From Boesenbergia rotunda (taxonomy: Eukaryota > Streptophyta > Magnoliopsida > Zingiberales > Zingiberaceae), in the NCBI GenBank assembly GCA_024364735.1, contig JAGFNQ010000722.1:1-64000 (forward strand): 64,000 nucleotides of DNA, in the 5' to 3' direction. Every line of letters begins with the position of its first letter. The first letter of the stretch is position 1. The notes under the pieces were generated by a model that did no database searches, had not been told where the DNA came from, and saw only the letters and a list, made by a program, of their open reading frames with translations. Both the position numbers and the translations under genes were made by a program. Positions 24,331 through 36,450 of this stretch are shown here, piece by piece.

Positions 24331-25952
24331 ATGGCACCTAAGTAAGTTTTTGGTTTTGATATTCTTGTAAATCAGTTCATGAAACTATATTTTGGAGCTA
24401 ACCATGTTTTTGTTCTTGTTCTTGCTGTTGTGCCGTGACCCCTGTGTATTTGCCGTGACCCTACCTTCTCACCAATGATCAAATCGAATCTTTCATTTGT
24501 TCTATTTTTCATCTTGATTTAATGTCTATCTTATGATTGGGTCTTATCTATGATGATCAACTCATCAACTTGTGGTTCAACCTATGGTCATCAACTCTTG
24601 TATGTGTGATTCAATCTATGTCCATCCTGTTCAAATTGATTAAATCATGTGTATGACCAATTCAAATCTATAGAAAGTCTTCCAAGGGTAAGGAACCTAT
24701 GAAGGATAGTTCTAAGGGCAAAGGCCCTTCGTCTTCTACACCTCCTCCGAGGCCTCCATCTCTCCCGCATCCTAGATTTCAGAACATTCTCTATGCCCTA
24801 GAATTTCATTGGCACAACTTCAAACTAATGTCATGTCGGTCAGTGGACCAAATTTTTGTTTATGAACATTGTCATACGGTGAGAGGAATCATTGAGTATT
24901 ATGAGCTTCAAAACATCCTTTTCTTAGAAAGGCCAATCAATGTTGATTTGGTCTCTGAATTCTACAATAATCTGGTCAATGGGGAGGGCACGGGGTGGCG
25001 GACACGTGTCGCCGGTGTCGATCTTGACTTTACCTTATCAGCCTTCACTGTGTTTCTAGGTTGTCGTCGCTCCAATAATGACTTTTCGCTCTATCCCTAT
25101 CTTCCTGACCCTCTTCCTGTCCCCTTTACTGGAGTCACTCCTGACTCCATCTATGAGCATTTTCTAGGCCACCCCAGGCCACGGGGTTCTGGTGCGCACA
25201 CCCGTACGTTTCCCACGTTTCCTGCTCTCCATCTATCTCCCATTGATTATGTTCTGTTTAAGATTATCACAAATTGTCTTCTTCCAACTACTTCAAAGCA
25301 TCTTGATGAGATCCATCCATTCCACTGCCTGATGCTTTACGGGATGCATCTGCAGTTAGATTTTGACATAGCACCGTCCATTTATTTCTCCATCATTGTT
25401 CATGGTCTGAGGTATGGCCAGACAATCTATATGCCATTCGGTCATATCATCACTGCCTGGCTGCAGTCCGTTGGGATCGATGTTTCACAGGGTCGTACAG
25501 TACCTATGGTGCGACAGGACTGCCGACTTGATCGTCGCATGCTGGCCCAGTCTGGTATTGTTGTCGGATCACGAGGGTTGCATTGGAAGAATCAGAGACA
25601 CATGTGGGAGTTTTCAGGAGCAGCCCATTCCCAGGAGCAGCCCGCTGATATAGATGATTATGATGAGTGGGCTCCTGACCTCCGATGGCAGATTGCGGAG
25701 TTAGAGCGGATGCTGCAGCACGAATTGCATATCTCTGAGCTCTGGCGACAGGAGGTCCGCTCAGAGTTTCAGACTTTTGATCGCCGTCTCGATGCTTTAG
25801 CCTCTGATGTCTCTGAGATGCACTCCTTCCAGGACAGATGGTATGAAGAATGGTATCATCATACATTTCCTGATGGTGCATCTCCCAGTGGCCCTTCACT
25901 AGGAGATATCATCCACATTGATGATTCGGACGATGATCCAGCTGACGTTTGA
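24331..25952 (+). CDS. Copia A envelope-position ORF, probably spliced, intact
   Basis: Proposed exons are 24331-24341 and 24674-25952. The donor is AA|GTAAGT and the acceptor ATAG|AAAG. The join keeps the frame and gives 429 residues starting MAPKKSSKGKEPMKDSSKGK, in which a KSSKGK-like motif recurs across the join. Without splicing the ORF starts at 24699 (417 residues). The protein has a low-complexity basic start, a globular middle (NILYALEFHWHNFKLMS; LSAFTVFLGCRRSNNDFSLY; IDYVLFKIITNCLLPTTSKH), a coiled-coil-prone stretch at about 330-400 and an acidic tail (HIDDSDDDPADV). I see no strong membrane segment or signal peptide, so calling it a true envelope protein is not justified. It resembles the plant 'putative plant transposon protein' domain found in ORFs of LTR elements. 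It stays open while pol is decayed. Confidence 0.75.
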
Positions 25953-26560
25953 CCGCTCTATGTTCGTGTTTGATGTTTTTGACGGATGTGTACATCCTGA
26001 CTTTTGTCTGAATAATCTTGCTTAGGATGTTGCTTGCTTCCGTGATTACTGTTTGTTGATGCTATGATGACTACTATTTGGATTCGTGCTATATTGTCAT
26101 GATTATGTTTTTATCTCATGATAGTATGCCTATTGTTGATGTCATATTGTTTATATGACTATATTCTGCATGTTTGCCACATTGTCATGTTCATGCTTAT
26201 AATGTCATGTCTACTTGATATATATGACTGTTCTGGCTTGCTTTGTGCGTTGTTACCTCATGTTCGTATGATGCATGTGCTTGCTATACCTTGCTCTATA
26301 TTTTTCACATGTGGTCATATGGTTATCCAAAAATCATTCCTATCCTTATTGATTTGAGATACCCCTAGGGTTGAGGGGGAGTATGGTTAAAACTTAACAG
26401 CCCGTCTAGACCCTTTTTGGTGTTCGACAAAGGGGGAGAGTGTGGATTGTTTAAGTTTAGAATGATCATGTTGTAGGGGGAGGATCTGGATTCCCCTATG
26501 ATTCTAAAGTTGAGCTATTGATTGAGAATCCCTAAACTTAAAATCGGATTGTCAAACAAC
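25953..26560 (+). other. Copia A 3' untranslated internal region
   Basis: T-rich sequence after the extra ORF, ending in a conserved stretch GGGGGAGTATGGTTAAAACT (about 26379-26398) and AAAGGGGGAGAG (about 26429). Closely similar sequence precedes the copia B 3' LTR (50690-51004). No gene is seen. Confidence 0.6.
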
Positions 26561-26573
26561 AAAAAGGGGGAGA
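26561..26573 (+). promoter_or_regulatory. Copia A polypurine tract
   Basis: AAAAAGGGGGAGA, one base before the TG of the 3' LTR, is the plus-strand DNA primer of reverse transcription. Confidence 0.9.
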
Positions 26574-26574
26574 T

Positions 26575-28739
26575 TGTTGATGCAGTCTGACCCTGATTAT
26601 TGTTTTGGTGTTGACATCGATTTTAGTTTAGGTGGATGATTATTGATTATGATTAAGTCCTTATCGGGGATCAGGCATGGTATGGAAAATCCTAGTCTAG
26701 AGGGCTAGGTGTTGGAAAATCCTAATCTGGAGGGTTAGGTGTTGAAAATCCTAGTCTGGGAGGCTAGGTGTTGGAAAATCCTAGTCTGGAGGGCTAGGTG
26801 TTGGAAAATCCTAACCTGGAGGGTTAGGTGTTGGAAAATCCTAGTCTGGGAGGCTAGGTGTTGGAAAAGTCCTAATTCGGAAGGGTTGGGTGAAAAGTCC
26901 TAGCTTGGAGGGCTAGGTGAAAAGTCCTAACTTGGAGAGTTAGGTGCAAATTCCCATCCTGGAGAATTAGGTGAAAGAGTCCTGGCTTAGAGAGTCAGGT
27001 GCCTAGCTTGGAGGGCTAGGTTGGATGATGTTCTAACTCGGAAGGGTTGGGTGAAAAGTCCTAGCTTGGAGGGCTAGATGAAAAGTCCTAGCTTGGAGGG
27101 CTAGGTGAAAAGTCCTAACTTGGAAGGTTAGGTGCAAATTCCCAACTTGGAGGGTTAGATGGAAAAATCCTTAGCTTGGAGGGCTAAGGTGGATGAATTC
27201 CTATCTTGAAGGGCTAGGTTTGAGTCCCTGGATCGGTTTGGTGACCGATCAGGGACATTGGCACGCTGCTCCTTCGTGGATCGGTCTGGTGACCGATCCA
27301 GCGATGTCTGATCGGACTGGTGACCGATCAGGGAGCACACAGTGAGGTTGGGAACCTACTGTGGGGCTCCTGATCGGACCGGTGACCGATCAGGGAGCAG
27401 GCTGCTTCCTCACTGCCTTGCTCCTGATCGGTCTGGTGACCGATTAGGGAGCGGGAAGTGAGTGAGTTCCCTTGCTGATCGAGTCCTGAAGTCCGGTGAC
27501 CGATCAGGGACTCAGAATGGGACTTAAGATCTGATTAATAATTCCCTGTTCATCTGCCCTGATCGGTCTGAGTGACCGATCAGGCTTCACTCTGATCGGT
27601 CTGGTGACCGATCAGGCGTGTATATCCGCGAGAGCTGGGAATCCCAGTGAAGCAGTGGATCGGTCTGGTGACCGACCCACGGGCCCTGGATCGGTCCGGT
27701 GACCGATCACTTTAATTCAAATTGCATTGTCAGACTTGGTCAGAGCGTCTGAACGTATCCGATTTGCTGCCACTTACCTCTGATATTTGATTTACTGTGT
27801 GATTTGCTGCTCTAACAGTCTGATTAAGCTGCAGGTGACAGGGGAGGATTCAAACACTCAAGGAGAGGTCAAAGGAGGCTTTCCTTGGAGCAGGTTTGTC
27901 CGATTCTCCGCTTCAGGTTGCAATGGCCGAGCTACAGACTGGAGCCGGGACTGGGGCTTGGCTGAGGGGATCTCAGGAAGACCAGAGAGGGCTCAGTGGT
28001 AGCTGCCGTTGGCAGCGTGGTAACTGGAGGCTACGGAGGATGTTGTCACCTGGTGCTGTGTGGAGAATCAAAAGCGCGGAAGTTGGCTTCGTGGAAGCAG
28101 AGTTTTAGAGTTCTGGAACTAATCTTCTTGCTGCGCCTTGAGTTCTCCATTACGAGCTTGCTGTGTTCTTGAAGCTTCATCACTTTGAGCAAGCTACTGA
28201 TTTTGTGAAGCAACCAACTCTTACGTAAGTGCTGGGAGGAAAGAGCAAGGGGATTGGAATCCGATAGTGGGAAGACACGAAGAGTTCTTGCGTGAGATCG
28301 CCACTGGGTGGAGCTCAGGGAGGCTTGCTGTGTTCTTGTCCTTGCTGAGTGCTTGAGTAAGATTCTTCCTGTTGTTTCATTGAGCTTAAACATTTATCTG
28401 TTATTGAAACACTGTGGAGAGGTTTCTCCACCGAGAAGGAGGTTGCGTTATATCCGGTGAACACCGGGGCTTGATCTGCCGACGATCAAGGGATCGCCCA
28501 CCTTAAGGGCACTCCAAGGAGTAGGGGCAAGTTATCCCCGAACCTTGTAAACCCTCTTGTTAGCGATCTTGGTAGCTATCTTTGTTTGTCTTCACTTTTG
28601 TTTTAGTTTACTGCACTGTTCGTTTCATTTTGCTTCTTCCGCTGTGCTACTGATAAGTTGAGTGCAGATAACTGGTTAAGTGTCAAGAAAAAGAGATTGA
28701 CTATATTCACCCCCCCTCTCTAGCCATCCGTTTCCAACA
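26575..28739 (+). repeat. Copia A 3' LTR
   Basis: A 2165-bp partner of 15993-18272 with the same ends, hairpin array (about 26675-27215), GATCGGTC array (about 27220-27715), CTCCACCGAGAAGGAG hairpin (about 28427) and terminal C run. It differs from the 5' LTR mainly in the number and order of hairpin units. It is followed directly by a MITE, not by a target duplication. Confidence 0.93.
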
Positions 28740-29180
28740 CTAGGGTGAGTATTCGGTTAAAATCGAACCTAACCGAACTGAATAGATCGAAAATCGAATA
28801 AACCGATAATTTTCAAAATAATCAAACCGATCGAATTTCTTGATAAAAATAGAAAAAATCGAACCGATAAAATATCGATTAATTCATTTTTTAACCGATT
28901 TAATCGAAATTTTAAAATTTTATTCGATTTTAATAAAAAAACAAGATTTTATTTTATTTTATTTTATTTTTAAATAAAAATAATTAAATTAATATTTTTA
29001 TTCGGTTTATTCGGTGTAATCGAATTACAAAATTCAAAATTGAAAATCGAACCGAATTTACTAAAAACTGAATCAAATTTTGAGAAAAAAATCGAAAACC
29101 GAATTAACCGAACTGAATTTCAAAATTTGATTTGTTCGGTTCGATTAATTTAATTTTTCTGAAATTTTGCTCACCCCTAG
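28740..29180. mobile_element. Fold-back MITE, hAT-like
   Basis: About 440 bp with inverted ends CTAGGGTGAGTATTCGG and, inverted, CTAGGGGTGAGCAAAATT. The inside is a series of ATTCGGTT/AACCGAA repeats with no coding content. It abuts the copia A LTR on the left and the duplicated segment on the right, and I see no 8-bp target duplication. The type is inferred from end sequence and style. Confidence 0.65.
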
Positions 29181-30070
29181 GTTAATCAGAGAAAGATCAT
29201 CTACTTTTAGTATTAATAAAGCAAAATTAACAGCTACATTATCAAAATAAAAATTTAAAAATAAAATCCAGAGCACAAAGTCTCAAGAAGGATCGAATCA
29301 CATATCTATCGTATATAGTCTTACTTTACATATAAGATGTTACTTTCGTGATTCAAATTTGTATAGACTGGATCACATGGGTAACAATTTTAGGTTCCCC
29401 TTCGTTGAAATATATATATATATATATATATATATACAAGTAATAAAAAAATATCATAAACAATAAATATTATTGTTGTAAATCAATCAGAGTACTACAT
29501 GCAAAAAAACAGAGATTCTATGAAATGAACTATGCGTATCTTTCCGTGTCTTAATCTTCCTCCACCATACACCTAGTTTTTTATCTGTCAGACATCGCCA
29601 CAAAATGTACGCAATAAATATAATATGACAAAGAAGAATTGAAGATATGGGATTATTTCCTATAGAGTATCTATTCTCTCTTATAGGTTAATCATTCTCC
29701 AAACTAATAATTCATGATTTATCTTTTTTATGTTAATTTTGAAATAGATTAACGAGACTAACACAAATGAATAATCTTTTGCCACCGTCTTAATAGAGCA
29801 GCTCCGGCCAATAACTAAGCATACTAACATCTAATCAAGCATCTATAAAAACTTTATGATTTATTCTATTCCTTCAAAAAATTAATTAGCTGAATTATTA
29901 AAAAAATTCTTAATGGAGTAACATAAAATGCTCAGATCAAAAGTTCTCATTTGGAAAACAATAGTTCTAGTTTACGAAAAAGACCAATGCAAATAGACAA
30001 GACAACATAGCCGATACAAGAGAAGGAACGATTTACAGACATCCCTGCTTCAAACAAAACACAAAAAGGT
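29181..30070 (-). other. NOP58 copy 2 3' flank
   Basis: Downstream region of the second NOP58, with a TA microsatellite at about 29409-29435 that is absent from copy 1. No gene is seen. Confidence 0.5.
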
Positions 30071-33000
30071 TTAGTGTGCCCCTTTGTCTTTTTTCTTCTT
30101 TTCTTTTTTCTTGTGTGCCGTATCGTCCGGTGCCTGCTCGTCCTTAACTTGCCTTCGCTTCTTTTCCTTTTTACTGGGTTCCTCTTCAGGCAGTGGATTG
30201 GGGGTCAGCAACTCATCTTCCTGCTTTGCGTCCTTCTTTTTCTTCTTCTTTTTACCCTGCTCTTCCGCAGCAACTTGCAAGCTAATGTCATCTGCCTCGA
30301 CCATCTTTTTCTTCTTCTTCTTCCTCTTCTCCCCCTCGTCCTTGGCCTGGTCTGCAGGAGTCTCATCTGATGGCTTCTCAGTGGAAGTTGGTTCTATTTC
30401 CTCGTGCTTCCTCTTCTTTAGAAGTGCTCCTTCCTGTTCACTAGCCAGTTTCTTCGTAGTTGGATCAGCTGCTTGTCCGAGCACAAGATCAGCTGATGTA
30501 TTATACGTCTATATAGGAAAGCGCAGGATTTGCAGGATCAGTTTCGAGACCACATTTCACACAATGTATATGTATACGGCCTATCTATACAGCTAGATGA
30601 AACGCAAAGATCACATGTAGTATGAAAAAGAAACATTGACAGAAGTGAAGGCAGCGAGACCATTCATACCTTTGCTGGAGTAATTAGGGCCCCTGCACCC
30701 TTCTTTCGATCTTTATCATAAAATTCAATCTTAGGCTTTCCTTTGGTTGAGCCAGCAGAATGCCCCAACTCTCTGCCCTCCAATACTCGGAGGCGGGCTT
30801 CAAGCTATTCAATAATTTCAACAATGATATTTCAATGTATGCTCCATATGTATCTAAAAGATATGAGAACCGTTATAATTTTTACCTTAGCTCGATTTTC
30901 CAGTCCCATATTGTTGTCTTGACCATCACCAAGAGCATCATACCTAATAGCCAAAGCTGTCTTGGCAGCGAGAGAACGAGATATTTTCCCTTTGATTTTT
31001 GGAGCTGCCTGGCCAACTAATGATGCATGAAAAATAAGTCCATACTTCGGTGTAGCATGTTTGGTCTTTAAAGCTCTAAACAAAGCCTGCATGTGACCAA
31101 ATAACCATTACTAACCGGATATACAGAAAAAGGAAAATTGGAAAAAGGTCGAAATGGCCAATTTAAAGTTATATGCAAAAACAGATCCGGTTTGTCCCTT
31201 CAATAATGACAGTGGAGACAGCCATGCACTTAATGGTCCTTGCACAATTAAATGGAAACGATAGTTGAAACAATCTAATGCCGATGACCAAAATGATCAT
31301 TCGCTTAAATTGACTCTATTTTGGTCCTCTGATACTATGCCTCTGTTGCACGTACAAAGGGTGAAGAAAGCATATACCACTTAACTCCTCTCCTATCCTC
31401 TGATACAAAAGCTTCCTCCACTTCTTCCCATGGTCTCACAAACCAATCCAACCGCACAGACTCATTTTTGTGCATACTCGTGCAGTGTATCATAGTTTAA
31501 CCTACATTGTCCTTTCCCTGACTTGATTTGGAAGTTAATAAGTGTGTGATAGTTTAACCTACATTGCCCTCATGGATCCGAGTTAACATGATGTGATCCC
31601 TCACAGCATAAACCTCTATGACATATGTGGCTTATGCAAGTGCAATAAAATCAGGTTATTTCTAGCTCATGTACAATAGAAAACTCAGAACATATGGTCC
31701 ATTTAGATGTAGGCAAGACTGGTGGGAGGGACATGTACAATATACTCACCCCATAGGAGTAAAATTAGTCCCCTACCTTATTTATCAGACATCCAAGTCT
31801 AGGAAGAGAAACTACATTAAAAGTTCTTCTGAGTTTGAATAAGCAAAGGATTTATAGGACTTCTTAACTTGCAACTAAGAATAGTCTTAACCAATTCATT
31901 GTTATGGTAAACCATTAAACTGCATACGAAATTAAACCAGTAATAAAGGATAAATATTACAAATAAAGAATTGGGAGATATACCAAAAAATAACAATGCA
32001 CCTCCTACCAAATAATATCAAATTCCAACAATACAGCATAAGACAAGATTATTGCCACCAAAATATTATTCTCAAACCAACCATAGTGAAGTCCCAAAGA
32101 AACATAAATGAGAGAAGTATTCTAATGTAATCTGGAACATTTGAAACTATATTTTTGCTAAACAGGCATTTAACAGAATTATCCATCAACAATAGCGCAG
32201 TGCCACCAAACTCATACTAATCATCATTGTTTTCTCTTACATCTATGGTGACACAAAGGAAAGCACTTTTGGAGACAAGGACAACAAAATAGAAGATATA
32301 CCTTTTCAGCACCAAGAATCTGAACTGTGCTCCCAGGTTGCTTTGCTAGATTCAGTAAACTACCACCATGAGCAATAAGACGTGCTCCAACAAGCTCCCC
32401 AACAAGAGCAGTCAAATTAGGTGCAATTGTGTTCATTCTACTTTTCAGGTAATCATAAAGTTGAGCTCTATACTCTGAAAGAGCTAGAACCTGATCACAG
32501 AGTTCCTTAATGTTTAACAAGTCTAGATCACTAACTTCAGTTCCCATCGATATCACTGCTGCTTCTTTCAGCTCTGCCTCAGTCTCTTCGGACAGTATCT
32601 GTTAGCATGGACATCAAATTATTTGCAGTGGAAACAACACAATTTCCTCCAATAATTGTGCTAGAGAGCTCATGTTTTACCTCAGAAAAATCAAGGGAAA
32701 CAGCATTTGTACGGTCGCCCATCAGCTTAACTACTTTTGCATACTGAATATTGTCTTGCACAATTTTAGCAAGCTCTGGAAAATGCCATCCATACCATTC
32801 ACGAACTCTCATGGCATAGGTATTGAGCTCTTTGTCTAAATCATCCAATAATCCAATAGCTTGAATGATCATTGTATCAACCTAAAACAATCAAAATGAA
32901 AACCTTTTATAATCACAAGAGCAGTTCAGTTTATAAGAGGTGAAATTATATATGCACAGATTTCCAAAACCCCTTCATAATAAATTAGGTCTGTGGAGCT

Positions 33001-34116
33001 AGATTCACCAAGAGAAGCAAAAATGCCATTTTCTAAAAGAGGGATCAAATTATGTGTACAAAAACTGAATTTTTTTGTTTCCCATATGGTGTTAGTATAA
33101 TCAACATCATAATATTTGTCAGGAATTGATATAGACAGACAATTGCGAGCATACACAAACCACTTTGAATCAAAACTACAAAGTAGGGGTAACCTTATCC
33201 GGGCTGAACTTTAGCTTGTATCTGGATAAGCTGTGGGACAATCCTAAGCTCATTGGAGCTAAATCTTGTACAGCTAACCCAGCTATGAGTTCTGTCAACT
33301 GATTCCTAAGCCCCCTCATCAGCTCCATCACGGCATTGTTGTGGAGACAATCAATTTTCTGTAGATCATAGAATGCAAAACTCAGATCATATAACCATGC
33401 CAGACAAATAGACAATGATAAAGCACATTAACTAGCTAACCAGCTTGTCCTTTATTGCATTGCCAAGTTTTGAATCAGCCACGGCCAATGTTTCACCATC
33501 ACAGTGAGCACGTAAAAACTTCCTCAGGCCTTTACTGGGCTTGCTATCAATCAATAACGTTGCGGCAGATAATGCATCTGAAGTGTTCTCAAATTTATTG
33601 AAAGCTTGCAGCTTCACAATCTGACAAAAAAAGGGGGGAATATTTTTAAAAACATATTGACAACAGAAAAGGAACTGAATAACAAGTGTCATCTGGCAGC
33701 TTGTACTGCTCTGAAATTTCCTTATAAAAAAATTAGTTTACTAGGTGAAATGCGGAATCATTTGTTTCATAATAGTCATTTCAAACAAAGTCAGAAACAA
33801 CCTAATCAGTAATGAACATCTGCAATCAGGAGGAAAAACGGTATAAATAAGAACTTGTCAAGTAACCTTTCTAGCAGACTCGGCACTTGTAAACTCCTTC
33901 CATAAATCCTGAAATAGGAGATGGAAAACGAATAAAGTGAACAAAACTAATAACTTGAGATAAAGCATGACATATCAACATTCTCCCAGATCAAATCAGC
34001 AACGACGAGATAGAAAATCCAAACACGTCTATCCATACCTCGACTTTGTCCAGCTTCCCTTCATCCAAAACCTTGAACAGAGCAAATCCCGCTGGGGTTT
34101 CAAACAACACCAACAT
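30071..34116 (-). CDS. NOP58: NOP58 nucleolar protein, copy 2 (nine coding exons)
   Basis: Second intact box C/D snoRNP gene. Exons from the start: 34039-34116, 33867-33908, 33441-33620, 33194-33358, 32681-32881, 32302-32598, 30886-31086, 30670-30804 and 30071-30508. All exon lengths and splice borders equal those of copy 1, giving 578 residues with the same NOP5NT, NOSIC, Nop domain and KKE/D tail. Comparing codons by eye I found about 14 changes, all silent (for example GGG/GGA and GCC/GCT in exon 1, CCT/CCG in exon 4), and none that alters a residue. Introns differ more, including indels. Both copies therefore look functional and under purifying selection after a recent duplication. The 5' UTR intron is 34132-34426, and the MULE terminal repeat starts at about 34676. 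Confidence 0.96.
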
Positions 34117-34848
34117 CGCAGCGCCACCAACCTACAACACGAAAGCAAAAAAGCAATTACCAAAAAAGAAAGTAAAACAATAAAATAACGAATACAAAGG
34201 GATCCCATAAGCAAGATGAAATCTTAGCGAAACAGAACATGTTCAAGAAAGGCTCAGATTCCAGAACCGTTGAAAAAAAATTGATTAGGGGATAGCAAAA
34301 CAAGCGATAAGTAGAAGGGTTGTCAAAAAGATCCGAAACGACAACGCATTTCGATCGAGCAGAGATCGGAACATGGGGTGAGGAAAAATTCCAGGCCGGG
34401 AGGGGGGAAGACGATGGATTTCGTACCTTCTCCAACCTTCGCTTCCCGTGGACGCGCCGCCAACCCGGGAGATGGAGACAGAAATGGGGAGGCGGCGAGG
34501 AGAGCAATAGTAAAGAACCGCAGTAGGGGTTTTGGAGGGTTCTTAAAGAAACCAGAAGGGGTGCGTTGCGGCGAGGGGAAAGAATCCGACCGTTGGTAGA
34601 TGTGCTAGAGGAATCTTGATCGTCGATGAGAGGGGGCAATTCGGATCCAATTTGTATCAACGCATCAAATCGAATTATATCTCAGAATTAATCTGATCTA
34701 AAATTTAAAAATTTAGTATAAAAATATATTAAATATTTATGGATAATAGTATATATTCAAACAGTTAAAATTTATGTATTATTTTTTCTTATATATTTGA
34801 TATTTTGAATATTTATTATGATTATTTATAACTTTCGTCGAGAATTTA

Positions 34849-34879
<31 letters not shown>

Positions 34880-34911
34880 TTATTTTGATAAATTAAATTC
34901 AGTGCTAAAAT

Positions 34912-34916
<5 letters not shown>

Positions 34917-34968
<52 letters not shown>
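34917..34968. repeat. TA microsatellite
   Basis: About 26 TA units in the left terminal repeat. The equivalent of copy 1 (about 14325-14345) lacks the long run. Confidence 0.9.
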
Positions 34969-34973
<5 letters not shown>

Positions 34974-35375
34974 AAAAAAAAGTTTGTCTTGTGAAGACTT
35001 TAATTGATATAAATTAATATATTTTTTAAAACGGCAAAATGCAATTTGCTTATCCTAATCCATCCCAAAGTTAATATGGATTAGATAAATTATGAGAATT
35101 ACTAACTCGGATAGTGACTAACATATAAGGGAGGATAGATATCTGATTTCGATAGAATTTGATCTTGAGATCTCATGACGATAATATCTTACGTGTTAGC
35201 CATCAGTCCATTTCATAGTGACAGTATATATTTTCTAAAGTGATTAGCCAAGTAGGGTAACGTCGAATCTGAAACAATCAGCTTGGACCCATAGAAGTTT
35301 TCCACTCGTCTTAGGGTACATCGGGAAAGGCTCATGATAGACGGTCCAAAAGCTTAACATCTCACGGTTATATAT

Positions 35376-36404
35376 TGTTGGAGTAATCGGCCCTAAGATG
35401 GTCCAGAGTGACCATGGGTTTTGATGTTTGGGCAAAGGGTTTAAGTTAGGTTTACCCTTGTATTTGATATGTGTATGTTGAGTGTGCAGGTTGTACAGGT
35501 TACGCATATGGACTTGACTGGACGGCCTCGGTATGGTGAAGGATGGCATGGAGGCAAGCTGGAGGCTTACGTGCGCATCCGAGGGACCTTGGTGAGCAGG
35601 GACGATGAGCTGATGGGCGCGGACTTCGAGGCATGCGTGAAGGATGGCATGGAGGCAAGCTGGAGGCTTGCGTGCATCTGAGGGACGGGAGCCGAAGATG
35701 AAGAGGGCGCGAAGGCAACAGTCGAGGCTGCGGAGGAGGAGTCAGCCAAGTCGTGAGGGTATGAGTGCAGTGTGATTGTACTCGGGAAATCCTAGGGTTT
35801 GAGTGTGGAGTGGAATGTACTCAGGATGTGTAACCTTAGGTGGGTGAGTAGACCAGTCGACTGGCCTGGGGGCAGTCGACTGATGGAACTCACAGAAAGG
35901 TCTCAGCCTAGGACCAGTCGACTGCCCTGGGGGCAGTCGACTGGTAGGTGGCTGGTGAGCTGGCAGAATTCGAACGTTGGAAGTGTCAACGGTCGAATCT
36001 GGCTGGCACCAGTCGACTGCCCTGGGGGCAGTCGACTGATAGCGAGAAATCAGCCCCGAGTCCTATTTAAAGAGGACGTCGTGGTGGCTGAGTTTCTTGA
36101 CGAAACTTGTCTTGGTTAAGGGCAAGTTAGTAGTCTTCGTGTCCAGAGCTTTGTTTGGTGTTGTGGTGAGGTTTCTCCACCCACAAGGAGCGGCACGTGA
36201 TAGCCGGAGGTTATCCGAGGTTTGATCCGCCGAAGGATTGTTGGATTAGTCACCCGACCGGGGTGGATACCAACTAAATCAGGTTGTTAGAGTTGTTTTT
36301 GTATTTTCCGCTGTGCTACTAACAACGCAGGAACAAGGGGGTTCGGAAAATCGCTATTCACCCCCCCCCCCCCCCCCCCGCTAGCGTACGGAACGATCCT
36401 AACA
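35376..36404 (+). mobile_element. Solo LTR with target duplication TATAT
   Basis: A 1029-bp unit TGTTGGAG...CCTAACA flanked by TATAT at 35371-35375 and 36405-36409. Copy 1 of the duplication shows the empty site with a single TATAT. It has CAGTCGACTG palindromes in pairs (about 35862-36040), a TATTTAAA box at about 36062, the GAGGTTTCTCCACCCACAAGGAG block at about 36168 and a run of about 20 C residues before CGCTAGCG. It is the remnant left after recombination between the two LTRs of a full element, and it postdates the segmental duplication. Confidence 0.92.
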
Positions 36405-36450
36405 TATATCTCATTTGGAAGGAAAATTCTTATAAAATTCGTCATAGCTA

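Larger units (their letters stand above)
15993..28739 (+). mobile_element. Copia A: SIRE-type Ty1/copia retrotransposon
   Basis: A 12.7-kb LTR element, with LTRs at 15993-18272 and 26575-28739, both TGTTGATG...CAACA. It has an initiator-Met-tRNA primer site (18275-18286), gag, pol in the order protease-integrase-RT-RNase H (which makes it Ty1/copia), an extra ORF in the envelope position and a polypurine tract (26561-26573). Gag-pol is broken by stops, frameshifts and deletions, but the extra ORF is intact. The 5 bases before it (TATCT) are not repeated after it: the left flank is MULE sequence and the right flank is a MITE. The missing target duplication suggests that recombination has exchanged one flank. 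Confidence 0.93.

Noticed and set aside
25414..25899. Other-frame ORFs over the envelope-position gene
   Set aside because: They overlap the longer, compositionally plausible plus-strand frame and lack recognisable features.
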